Below, in pieces: positions 1 to 8,111 of a DNA stretch of 64,000 nt (within the stretch, counting starts at the first letter, position 1; every line of letters starts with the position of its first letter). A program made the translations under genes and the position numbers. The DNA is from Bradyrhizobium xenonodulans (GTDB lineage Bacteria > Pseudomonadota > Alphaproteobacteria > Rhizobiales > Xanthobacteraceae), in the NCBI RefSeq assembly GCF_027594865.1, contig NZ_CP089391.1:2572501-2636500 (forward strand), in the 5' to 3' direction. The notes beneath the pieces were generated by a model, which saw only the letters and a list, made by a program, of their open reading frames with translations, was not told the DNA's origin and made no database searches.

Positions 1-1
1 G

Positions 2-1945
2 CTTGGATTGGCGCTGATCCAGTCCATCGTGCCCCTGATCGGCGCGCGCTTGCGCGATGACGCGCTGATGAACGTGGCGCGCTCGACGGCGCTGGCGCAG
101 CTCCTGTTCGTCGGTGCGTCGTTCGTCGCGCTGGTGATGCTGCACGTCGACTCGGATTTCTCCGTCGCCAACGTCTACGAGAATTCCCACTCGATGAAGC
201 CGCTGCTCTACAAGATCACCGGCGTCTGGGGAAACCATGAAGGCTCGATGCTGCTGTGGGTGTCGATCCTCGCGCTGTTCGGCGGATTGGTCGCCGCCTT
301 CGGCAACAATTTGCCGCTGTCGCTGCGCGCGCGTGTGCTGGCCGTGCAGGCCTGGATCGCCAGCGCCTTCTATCTCTTCATCCTGGTGACCTCGAACCCG
401 TTCCTGCGCATCGCGAGCCCGCCGATCGAGGGACGCGATCTCAACCCGGTGCTTCAGGACATCGGTCTCGCCGTGCATCCGCCGATGCTCTATCTCGGCT
501 ATGTCGGGTTCTCGATCTCGTTCTCCTTCGCGATCGCGGCGCTGATGGAGGGACGAATCGATGCGGCCTGGGCGCGCTGGGTGCGGCCGTGGACGCTGGT
601 CGCCTGGATCTTTCTGACGCTCGGCATCGCGATGGGCTCTTACTGGGCCTATTACGAGCTCGGCTGGGGCGGCTGGTGGTTCTGGGATCCGGTCGAGAAC
701 GCCTCGCTGATGCCGTGGCTTGCCGGCACGGCGCTGTTGCACTCGGCGCTGGTGATGGAGAAGCGCAACGCGCTGAAGGTCTGGACCATCCTGCTGTCGA
801 TCCTGACCTTCTCGCTGTCGCTGCTCGGCACCTTCCTGGTGCGCTCGGGCGTCATCACCTCGGTGCACGCCTTCGCCACCGATCCGACCCGCGGCGTGTT
901 CATCCTGCTGATCCTTTGCCTGTTCATCGGCGGCAGCCTGTCGCTGTTTGCCGGTCGCGCGACCTCGCTGAAGCAGGGCGGGCTGTTCGCGCCGATCTCG
1001 CGCGAGGGCGCGCTGGTGCTGAACAATTTGCTGCTCACCGTCGCCTGCGCAGTCGTGCTGTTCGGCACGCTCTATCCGCTGGCGATGGAGATGCTGGCCG
1101 ATTTCAAGATGTCGGTCGGTGCTCCCTTCTACAATCTCACCTTCGTGCCGTTGTTCACGCTCCTGCTGCTCGCCGTGCCGTTCGGGCCGATGCTGGCATG
1201 GAAGCGCGGCGATCTGCTCGGCGTGACCCAGCGCCTGCTCGCGGCGGGCGTTGCCGGCCTCGTTGCCGTCGCCATCGTCTGGGGCTGGGCCAGCGGCGGC
1301 GCTACGCTGGCGCCGCTCGCGATCGGGCTTGGCATCTTCGTCATCGCCGGCGCCGTCACCGACCTCGTCGAGCGGACCGGCCTCGTGCGGCTGCCGTTCG
1401 CCACGGTGCTGCACCGGGCGCGCGGCCTGCCGCGCTCGGCCTGGGGCACCACGTTCGCGCATGCCGGCCTCGGCGTCGCGCTGATCGGGATCGTGTGCGA
1501 GACCACCTGGAACAGCGAATATATCGCGACGATGAAGCAGAACGACGTCGCCCATGTCGCCGGCTACGATCTCAAGCTCGACGGCCTGTTTTCGCGCCAG
1601 GGGCCGAACTTCCGCGAGATGATCGCCGAGTTCAACGTCAGCCGCGACGGCGAGAAGATCAGCGTCATGACGCCGTCCAAGCGCAGCTTCACGACACGCG
1701 GCTCCTCGACCACCGAGGCCGCGCTGCTGACGCGCGGCGCGAGCCAGCTCTACGTCTCGCTCGGCGACGCCACCGCGGAGGGCGCCATTGCGGTCCGCAT
1801 CTATCACAAGCCACTGGTGCTCATGATCTGGTGGGGACCGGTGCTGATGGCGTTCGGCGGCGTGCTGTCGCTGTCCGACCGGCGCCTGCGGGTCGGCGCG
1901 CCGAAGCCGGCGCGGGCCAAGCAGCGCCTCCAGCCGGCGGAGTGA
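2..1945 (+). CDS. ccmF: Cytochrome c heme lyase subunit CcmF (CycK), 5' end cut off by the window
   Basis: CcmF is the integral membrane core of the system I cytochrome c heme lyase, which with CcmH attaches heme to apocytochrome CXXCH motifs in the periplasm. The visible protein is a long hydrophobic polypeptide of many membrane segments. The tryptophan-rich heme-handling signature GWGGWWFWDPVENAS lies near residues 217-231, followed by conserved LHSALVMEKR and GTFLVRSGVITSVHAFA blocks. The frame stays open to the first base, reading LGLALIQS, and family members carry about 10-20 more N-terminal residues, so the true start lies upstream of the window; the TTG at 8 is not the start. Only 4 bp separate it from ccmH, so the two are cotranscribed. 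Identity is secure; the 5' boundary is not. Confidence 0.95.
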   Translation, partial: LGLALIQSIVPLIGARLRDDALMNVARSTALAQLLFVGASFVALVMLHVDSDFSVANVYENSHSMKPLLYKITGVWGNHEGSMLLWVSILALFGGLVAAFGNNLPLSLRARVLAVQAWIASAFYLFILVTSNPFLRIASPPIEGRDLNPVLQDIGLAVHPPMLYLGYVGFSISFSFAIAALMEGRIDAAWARWVRPWTLVAWIFLTLGIAMGSYWAYYELGWGGWWFWDPVENASLMPWLAGTALLHSALVMEKRNALKVWTILLSILTFSLSLLGTFLVRSGVITSVHAFATDPTRGVFILLILCLFIGGSLSLFAGRATSLKQGGLFAPISREGALVLNNLLLTVACAVVLFGTLYPLAMEMLADFKMSVGAPFYNLTFVPLFTLLLLAVPFGPMLAWKRGDLLGVTQRLLAAGVAGLVAVAIVWGWASGGATLAPLAIGLGIFVIAGAVTDLVERTGLVRLPFATVLHRARGLPRSAWGTTFAHAGLGVALIGIVCETTWNSEYIATMKQNDVAHVAGYDLKLDGLFSRQGPNFREMIAEFNVSRDGEKISVMTPSKRSFTTRGSSTTEAALLTRGASQLYVSLGDATAEGAIAVRIYHKPLVLMIWWGPVLMAFGGVLSLSDRRLRVGAPKPARAKQRLQPAE

Positions 1946-1949
1946 TCCG

Positions 1950-2432
1950 ATGCGGCGGATGATGGCTACGATCCTCGCGCTGATGCTGCTGGCCTTGCCT
2001 GCGGCGCACGCCGTGCAGCCCGACGAGATCATGTCGGATCTCGTGAAGGAGTCGCGCGCGCGCGACCTGTCGCGCGAGCTGCGCTGCATGGTCTGCCAGA
2101 ACCAGTCGATCGACGATTCCGATGCGCCGCTGGCGCGCGATCTGCGGCTGCTGGTGCGCGAACGCATCGCGGCCGGCGACAGCAATTCGCAGGTGCTCGA
2201 CTTCCTGGTCGCGCGCTACGGCGAGTTCGTGCTGCTCAAGCCGCGCTTCGAGCGGCAGACCATGCTGTTGTGGCTGCTCGCGCCGCTGCTGCTGATTGGC
2301 GGCGGCCTGGTGCTGTGGCTGCAAATCCGCCGGCGCGCGCGAAGCGGTGCAGACGTACCAGCTCTGCCGCTCACGCCCGAGGAAGAAGCGCGGCTCGCCG
2401 CCTTGATGTCGGAAGAGCCAAAGTCCTCCTGA
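1950..2432 (+). CDS. ccmH: Cytochrome c maturation protein CcmH (CycL)
   Basis: This 160-residue protein is the thiol-reducing partner that presents apocytochrome c cysteines to CcmF. It starts with a signal peptide (about residues 1-21, ending AAHA). The redox motif LRCMVCQN near residues 43-50 matches the family LRCXXC motif. A single membrane anchor lies near residues 104-125, followed by a short cytoplasmic tail. This is the short alphaproteobacterial CcmH with no fused CcmI-like TPR region. It begins 4 bp after the ccmF stop and is the last gene of the ccm operon; the next gene is 108 bp away. Confidence 0.95.
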   Translation: MRRMMATILALMLLALPAAHAVQPDEIMSDLVKESRARDLSRELRCMVCQNQSIDDSDAPLARDLRLLVRERIAAGDSNSQVLDFLVARYGEFVLLKPRFERQTMLLWLLAPLLLIGGGLVLWLQIRRRARSGADVPALPLTPEEEARLAALMSEEPKSS

Positions 2433-2540
2433 CCTAAGTAATGATACCTAGGCCGCCTGCGGCAGCCTGTTTCATGCTCTGTTGACCTTTGTCTGGAAGC
2501 TTGTCGCGAGATTCGATTCCAGACTTTTGAGTCCGCAGCG

Positions 2541-3884
2541 ATGTTCACGAACAGCAATCTGACGATCCGCTTCCTGGTCGGCGCCGTCGTCGCTGCATTA
2601 TTGTTCCTGCTGGGCATCGGCGGCGGTACCGGTTTCGTCGCGGTGCTCTATCTCAACAACGAGATCACCAGCCTGTCGTCGGACTTCGCCGCGCTGAGCG
2701 GTCCGGCGCGCGATCATGCGATGCTGATCTATCAGCAGGCGCAGACGGCATTCTCCTGGTTCCTGATCGCCTGTGGCGTGATCGCGGTGGTCGCCGTTGC
2801 GATCTGTCTCACCACCTGGTTCGCGGTGCGCAACGGCATTCTCAACCCCTTGGCGGCGATCGTGCATGCCATGCGTGAGGTCGCCGACCAGAAGTTCGAC
2901 ACACCGGTGCCGGGCCTCGGCGGCACCAACGAGATCGGCCTGCTCGCCGGTGCGCTGGAGGTGTTCAAGACCAGCGGCCTCGAGCGGCGGCGCCTGACGG
3001 AGCAGCAACTCCACGAGGCGCAGCACCAGGCCGAGCGGTCGAAATTCCTCGATGCGCGGATCAAGCGCTTCAACGATCTCGTTGCCGGCGTCGTCGACAG
3101 CGTAGCCTCGTCGGCGGCGCATCTGAAGAGCAATGCCGAGACCCTGTCGCGGACGGCCAACGACACCAGCAGCAAGGCCAATGCGGTGGCGAGCGCGGCA
3201 AGCCAGGCCAGCGCCAGCGTCCAGACGGTCGCGGGCTCGGCCGAGGCGATGACCAATTCGATCGGCACGATCAGCCGCCGCGTCACCGACGCGACCCAGC
3301 GGGCCGAAGGCGCAACGTCCCAGGCCGAGAAGAGCCGCGATACCATCCACACGCTGTCGGACGCCGCCGACAAGATCGGCGAGGTCGTGCAGCTCGTGCA
3401 GGCAATCGCCTCGCAGACCAACCTGCTGGCGCTCAACGCGACCATCGAGGCGGCGCGGGCTGGCGAAGCCGGCAAGGGTTTTGCGGTGGTCGCTTCCGAG
3501 GTGAAGAGCCTCGCGCACCAGACCAGCAAGGCGACCGAGGAGATCACCTCGCACGTCGCCAGCATCCAGGGCATCACCGCGGAGACGCGCGGCGCGATCG
3601 ACGGCATCTCGAAGACGCTGTCGGATATCTCGTCGATCATGTCCGGCATCGAGGTCGACACCGCCCAGCAGCGCAACGCCACGCAGGACATCACAAGCAG
3701 CGCGCAGGACGCCGCACACGGGACGCTCGACGTCTCCAATCACATCGTCCAGATCACCTCGACGTCGGCCGAGACCGGGCGCATGGCCGCCGAGGCGCGC
3801 GATTCCGCGGTCGATCTGTCGCAGCAGGCCGCAACCCTGAAGCGGGAAGTCGACGAATTCATCGTCAGCGTCAGGGCGAGCTGA
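2541..3884 (+). CDS. Methyl-accepting chemotaxis protein with minimal periplasmic loop
   Basis: A 447-residue chemoreceptor that would signal to CheA/CheW. Membrane segments lie near residues 11-38 and 71-95, a HAMP domain near 97-150, and a long coiled-coil signalling domain follows. The highly conserved hairpin tip, containing [20 protein letters not shown], is near residues 293-312. Only about 32 residues separate the two membrane segments, too few for a normal ligand-binding domain, so it probably senses a membrane or cytoplasmic state or works with a partner. No che genes are nearby, so it is an orphan receptor. It is monocistronic, with about 110-220 bp of noncoding DNA on each side. 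Confidence 0.92.
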   Translation: MFTNSNLTIRFLVGAVVAALLFLLGIGGGTGFVAVLYLNNEITSLSSDFAALSGPARDHAMLIYQQAQTAFSWFLIACGVIAVVAVAICLTTWFAVRNGILNPLAAIVHAMREVADQKFDTPVPGLGGTNEIGLLAGALEVFKTSGLERRRLTEQQLHEAQHQAERSKFLDARIKRFNDLVAGVVDSVASSAAHLKSNAETLSRTANDTSSKANAVASAASQASASVQTVAGSAEAMTNSIGTISRRVTDATQRAEGATSQAEKSRDTIHTLSDAADKIGEVVQLVQAIASQTNLLALNATIEAARAGEAGKGFAVVASEVKSLAHQTSKATEEITSHVASIQGITAETRGAIDGISKTLSDISSIMSGIEVDTAQQRNATQDITSSAQDAAHGTLDVSNHIVQITSTSAETGRMAAEARDSAVDLSQQAATLKREVDEFIVSVRAS

Positions 3885-4104
3885 AGGCGTCAAAAACGCG
3901 CGTCGGCCCCGCTCACGGGAACTCGATTAAGTTCCTGTCAGTCCACGATTTTCCGCCTGCGCTAAACTGCCGCATTCGCGTGGCTCTTCATTACAAAAGT
4001 TTAACCCCGCCGCCAGCGCACGGTAAGGCGGGAGCCCCCATCTTCAGGTCCGTAAGGTGCTGCCATCCGGCACCAACAGAATTCAAGGCCCTGGAGATCC
4101 CCGC

Positions 4105-5685
4105 ATGAGCGACCGTATCGACCTCACGAACCTTCCGTCCTACCGGCAACCCCGCCGGTCGGTTTTCTCCGCGCGCAGGATCGCGTTGATGGCCTCGGTC
4201 GTCGCCGGCCTCGGGATTGCCGTCCACGGCTTCAGCCCGTCGACCTCGCCTGTCGACCTGTTCTCCAGCCCGGCGCATGCGCAGGTCAACAACGAGGTCC
4301 GGAAGGTCGAGCGTCCGGTCGGCTTCGCCGACGTCGTCGAGCGCGTGAAACCGTCGGTGATCTCGGTGAAGGTCAACATGAAGGAAAAGACCGCGAGCAA
4401 CGACGATGGCGATGATTCGTCGTCGCCGTTCCAGCCGGGCTCGCCGATGGAGCGCTTCTTCCGCCGCTTCGGCGGTCCGGATGGCATCCCGGGTTTGAAG
4501 GGCGGTGGTCGTGGTCGCGTCGTGCAGGGCCAGGGCTCCGGCTTCTTCATCTCGGCTGACGGCTTTGCCGTGACCAACAACCACGTGGTCGACGGCGCCG
4601 ACAAGGTCGAGGTCACGACCGACGACGGCAAGACCTACACCGCGAAGGTGATCGGCACCGACCAGCGCACCGACCTCGCCTTGATCAAGGTCGAGGGCAG
4701 CACGAACTTCCCGTTCGCCAAGCTCGCCGACAGCAAGCCGCGGATCGGCGACTGGGTGCTGGCGGTCGGCAATCCCTTCGGCCTCGGCGGCACCGTGACC
4801 GCGGGCATCGTCTCGGCCAGCGGCCGCGACATCGGCAACGGCCCGTATGACGATTTCATCCAGATCGACGCGCCCGTGAACAAGGGCAATTCCGGCGGTC
4901 CGGCCTTCGACACCAACGGCGAAGTGATGGGCGTCAACACCGCGATCTACTCGCCCTCCGGCGGCAGCGTCGGCATCGCGTTCTCGATTCCCGCGAGCAC
5001 CGTGAAGAGCGTGGTGGCCCAGCTCAAGGACAAGGGCTCGGTCAGCCGCGGCTGGATCGGCGTGCAGATCCAGCCCGTGACGTCCGATATCGCCGACAGC
5101 CTCGGCATGAAGAAGGCCGAAGGCGCGCTGGTGGCGGAGCCGCAGGCGAACGGTCCGGCGGCCAAGGCCGGCATCGAGTCCGGTGACGTCATCACGTCGG
5201 TCAACGGCGAATCCGTCAAGGACGCCCGCGAGCTTGCCCGCACCATCGGCGGCATGGCGCCCGGCGCGACCGTGAAGCTCAACGTGCTGCACAAGGGCCA
5301 GGACAAGGTCGTGAACCTGACGCTGGGCCAGCTGCCGAACACGGTCGAGGCCAAGGCCGACACCGACAAGGACAGCGGCAAGGGTGCGAGCCGCGGCACC
5401 GACGTGCCCAAGCTCGGCATGACCGTCGCGCCCGCCGACTCCGTGGCCGGCGCCGGCAAGGAAGGCGTCGTCGTCACCGAAGTCGATCCGAAGAGCGCCG
5501 CGGCCGAACGCGGCTTCAAGGAAGGCGACGTGATCCTCGAGGTCGGCGGCAAGAGCGTGAGCACCGCCGGCGAAGTCCGCGACGCCATCAACACGGCGCG
5601 GACCGACAACAAGAACAGTGTCCTGATGCGCGTGAAGAGCGGCGGCCAGTCGCGCTTCGTCGCCGTGCCCATCGCCAAGGGCTAA
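4105..5685 (+). CDS. degP: DegP/HtrA-family (Do-like) periplasmic serine endoprotease
   Basis: Envelope-stress protease/chaperone that degrades misfolded periplasmic proteins. I chose the ATG at 4105 because GGAG at 4093-4096 is well placed; an in-frame ATG at 4057 would add 16 unlikely residues. An N-terminal signal anchor lies near residues 28-50 with the end of the signal at SSPAHA. The S1C catalytic triad is visible: His160 in TNNHVV, Asp190 in RTDLAL and Ser263 in GNSGGP. Two PDZ domains follow near residues 295-385 and 430-520. An acidic, serine-rich insert follows the first domain segment. A terminator-like hairpin follows the gene, so it is separated from the downstream two-component genes, which might still respond to the same stress (inference). 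Confidence 0.95.
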   Translation: MSDRIDLTNLPSYRQPRRSVFSARRIALMASVVAGLGIAVHGFSPSTSPVDLFSSPAHAQVNNEVRKVERPVGFADVVERVKPSVISVKVNMKEKTASNDDGDDSSSPFQPGSPMERFFRRFGGPDGIPGLKGGGRGRVVQGQGSGFFISADGFAVTNNHVVDGADKVEVTTDDGKTYTAKVIGTDQRTDLALIKVEGSTNFPFAKLADSKPRIGDWVLAVGNPFGLGGTVTAGIVSASGRDIGNGPYDDFIQIDAPVNKGNSGGPAFDTNGEVMGVNTAIYSPSGGSVGIAFSIPASTVKSVVAQLKDKGSVSRGWIGVQIQPVTSDIADSLGMKKAEGALVAEPQANGPAAKAGIESGDVITSVNGESVKDARELARTIGGMAPGATVKLNVLHKGQDKVVNLTLGQLPNTVEAKADTDKDSGKGASRGTDVPKLGMTVAPADSVAGAGKEGVVVTEVDPKSAAAERGFKEGDVILEVGGKSVSTAGEVRDAINTARTDNKNSVLMRVKSGGQSRFVAVPIAKG

Positions 5686-5847
5686 TCAAGGGCTGATCAA
5701 GGCTGAGCCTTCAGGAGGCTTCCGAAATGAGGGGTGTCGCCGGCATCAGTCGCCCCCGCCGCCGACGCCCTTCGGGGGAGCAGCGTAACGTTCGCTTCCC
5801 CAGTCTACCTTCCGGTGGAATTACGCCCCCCTCCGTCGGAAGGCCTA

Positions 5848-5886
5848 GGGCGGTGAAGTCCCCCCAGCTTCACCGCCCGCCTTTTT
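5848..5886 (+). terminator. Rho-independent terminator after degP
   Basis: An 11-bp perfect stem, GGGCGGTGAAG at 5848-5858 pairing with CTTCACCGCCC at 5868-5878, encloses a 9-nt loop and is followed by GCCTTTTTGCC. The stem plus T-run is a canonical intrinsic terminator. The rest of the 307-bp gap between degP and the response regulator shows no convincing gene. Confidence 0.8.
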
Positions 5887-5992
5887 GCCTACCCAGGTTT
5901 TCGCCCAGGTCCCGTTTGCTTGGCTTGCATGCGATTGCCGCTCGCGCCATGTTCAGAGAAGGTTGACCCCCTTGACCGCCGCCGAACGCACG

Positions 5993-6673
5993 ATGCGCCT
6001 CCTCATCATCGAAGACGACCGCGAATCCGCCGACTACCTCGTGAAGGCGTTTCGCGAGGTCGGACACATTGCCGACCACGCCGCCGACGGCGAGGAAGGT
6101 CTCGCCATGGCCGAGAGCGGCGATTACGACGTGCTGGTGGTCGACCGCATGCTGCCCAAGCGCGACGGCCTGTCGCTGATCGGCGCGCTGCGCGACAAGG
6201 ACGACACGACGCCGGTGCTGATTCTCTCCGCGCTCGGCCAGGTCGACGACCGCATCAAGGGCCTGCGTGCCGGCGGCGACGACTATCTGCCAAAGCCCTA
6301 TTCCTTCGCCGAGCTGCTGGCCCGGGTCGAGGTGCTGTCGCGCCGCCGCGGCGGACCTGCCGAGGACACGCTCTACCGCGTCGGCGATCTCGAGCTCGAC
6401 CGTCTCTCCCATCGCGTCGCCCGCGGCAAGGACGAGCTGACGCTCCAGCCGCGCGAATTCCGCCTGCTCGAATACCTCATGAAGCACGCCGGCCAGGTGG
6501 TGACCCGCACCATGCTGCTGGAGAACGTATGGGACTATCATTTCGATCCGCAAACCAACGTGATCGACGTGCACATCTCGCGGCTGCGCTCCAAGATCGA
6601 CAAGGGCTTCGAGCGGCCGCTGCTGCACACGATCCGCGGCGCCGGGTACATGATCCGTGACGGCATTCGGTAA
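5993..6673 (+). CDS. OmpR/PhoB-family response regulator
   Basis: A 226-residue two-component transcription regulator. The receiver domain carries the acidic pocket IIEDD (residues 5-9), the phosphoacceptor Asp51 in VVDRML, and the conserved Lys in DDYLPKPY near residue 101. A winged-helix DNA-binding domain spans about residues 125-222, ending in the typical HTIRGAGYMI. The ATG at 5993 is used because homology begins immediately; a TTG at 5972 would add seven residues. The sensor kinase gene overlaps its 3' end by 17 bp, so the pair is translationally coupled. The cognate signal is unknown; proximity to degP makes envelope stress a reasonable guess. Confidence 0.92.
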   Translation: MRLLIIEDDRESADYLVKAFREVGHIADHAADGEEGLAMAESGDYDVLVVDRMLPKRDGLSLIGALRDKDDTTPVLILSALGQVDDRIKGLRAGGDDYLPKPYSFAELLARVEVLSRRRGGPAEDTLYRVGDLELDRLSHRVARGKDELTLQPREFRLLEYLMKHAGQVVTRTMLLENVWDYHFDPQTNVIDVHISRLRSKIDKGFERPLLHTIRGAGYMIRDGIR

Positions 6674-8111
6674 ACTCGTCCGCACCACGGCATTCCGGCT
6701 GACGCTGGTCTACCTTTTGCTGTTCGCGATGTTCGCGGCCTCGCTGCTCGGCTATTTCGCCTGGAATACGCGGCGGCTGATCAACGAAGAGATCACGCAG
6801 ACGGTCAACGCCGAGACCTCGGAAATCAACGAGCTCTACGGCCGCAGGGGCCTGCGCGCGCTGGTGCTCGCGATCGAGTCCCGCGCGCTGCGGCCGGGCG
6901 CCAACCTCTACCTCGTGACCACGCCGACCGGGCAGGCGATCGCCGGCAATGTCGGCTCGCTGGCGCCCGGCGTGATGGCGACGCGCGGCTGGACCGAGAC
7001 GGCGTATCGGCGGATCGAGGACGCGGACGAACGCGATCATCGCGCGCTGGTGCGCGTCACCGAGCTCGAAAACGGTTTCCGCCTCCTGATTGGGCGCGAT
7101 CTCGACGAGCGGCGGCGCCTGTTCGGCATCGTCGCCAAGGCGGCGCAATGGTCGATCCTGATCGTGGTCGTGCTGGGTCTGGGCGGCGGCATCTTCGTCG
7201 CGCGCCGCGTGCTCACGCGCATCGATGCGATGAGCGGCACGGCGCACCGCATCATGACGGGCGATCTCAGCGAGCGCCTGCCAGTCGGGCGCAGCGGCGA
7301 CGAGCTCGATCGCCTCGCCGAAAACCTCAACGCCATGCTGGAGCGGATCGAGGCGCTGATGGCGGGGCTGAAGGAGGTCTCCGACAACATCGCCCACGAC
7401 CTCAAGACGCCGCTGACGCGCCTTCGCAACCGGGCCGAGGAGGCTTTGGCGAAATCGGGCTGCGAGGCCGATTATCGTGCCGCGCTGGAACGGACCATCG
7501 AGGAATCCGACGGGCTGATCCGCACCTTCAACGCGCTGCTGATGATCGCACGCGCCGAGTCCGGACAGGCGCGCGGCAATATGGATGATTTCGACGCCGC
7601 CGATGTCGCAGGCGGCATCCACGAGCTCTACGAGCCGCTCGCCGAAGACGACGGCATGACGCTTAAAGTCAAGGCCGAGCCCACGCCGGTTCATGCCAAC
7701 CGCGAATTGATCAGCCAGGCGCTCGCCAATCTGGTCGAGAATGCGATCAAATACGGCAAGCCGGTCGCGCTGACAGGCGGAACCGTGGTCAGCATGGACT
7801 CCAGGCAGGTCACGATCGAGGCGAAACGCGAGGGTGACCAGGTTCTGCTCAGCGTCACCGATCGCGGCCCCGGCATTCCCGAAGCCGACCGCAAGCATGT
7901 CGTCGAGCGATTCGTGCGGCTTGAGGCCAGCCGCACGCTGCCGGGCTCCGGCCTCGGTCTCAGCCTTGCCGCCGCGGTCGCCACATTGCATGGCGGAGAA
8001 TTGCGGCTGGGTGATGCCCAGCCCGGCCTCGTCGCCACGCTGGTGCTCCCGGCGCGAGCCGGCGACAGGGTTGCTCCGCCAATACCGGATGTGCCACAGA
8101 AGGTGGCATGA
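6657..8111 (+). CDS. Sensor histidine kinase, partner of the upstream regulator
   Basis: A 484-residue membrane kinase starting at a GTG inside the end of the regulator gene. Membrane segments near residues 13-35 and 163-185 flank a periplasmic sensor region of about 125 residues. A HAMP linker follows, then the dimerisation/phosphoacceptor helix with His247 in NIAHDLKTPLTRLRNRAEEA. The ATPase domain shows the N box (LVENAIKYG), the G1 box (DRGPGIPE) and the G2 box (GSGLGLS). Its stop codon overlaps the start of glnE as ATGA, so regulator, kinase and glnE appear to be one transcript. The ligand cannot be read from the sequence. Confidence 0.92.
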   Translation: MTAFGKLVRTTAFRLTLVYLLLFAMFAASLLGYFAWNTRRLINEEITQTVNAETSEINELYGRRGLRALVLAIESRALRPGANLYLVTTPTGQAIAGNVGSLAPGVMATRGWTETAYRRIEDADERDHRALVRVTELENGFRLLIGRDLDERRRLFGIVAKAAQWSILIVVVLGLGGGIFVARRVLTRIDAMSGTAHRIMTGDLSERLPVGRSGDELDRLAENLNAMLERIEALMAGLKEVSDNIAHDLKTPLTRLRNRAEEALAKSGCEADYRAALERTIEESDGLIRTFNALLMIARAESGQARGNMDDFDAADVAGGIHELYEPLAEDDGMTLKVKAEPTPVHANRELISQALANLVENAIKYGKPVALTGGTVVSMDSRQVTIEAKREGDQVLLSVTDRGPGIPEADRKHVVERFVRLEASRTLPGSGLGLSLAAAVATLHGGELRLGDAQPGLVATLVLPARAGDRVAPPIPDVPQKVA

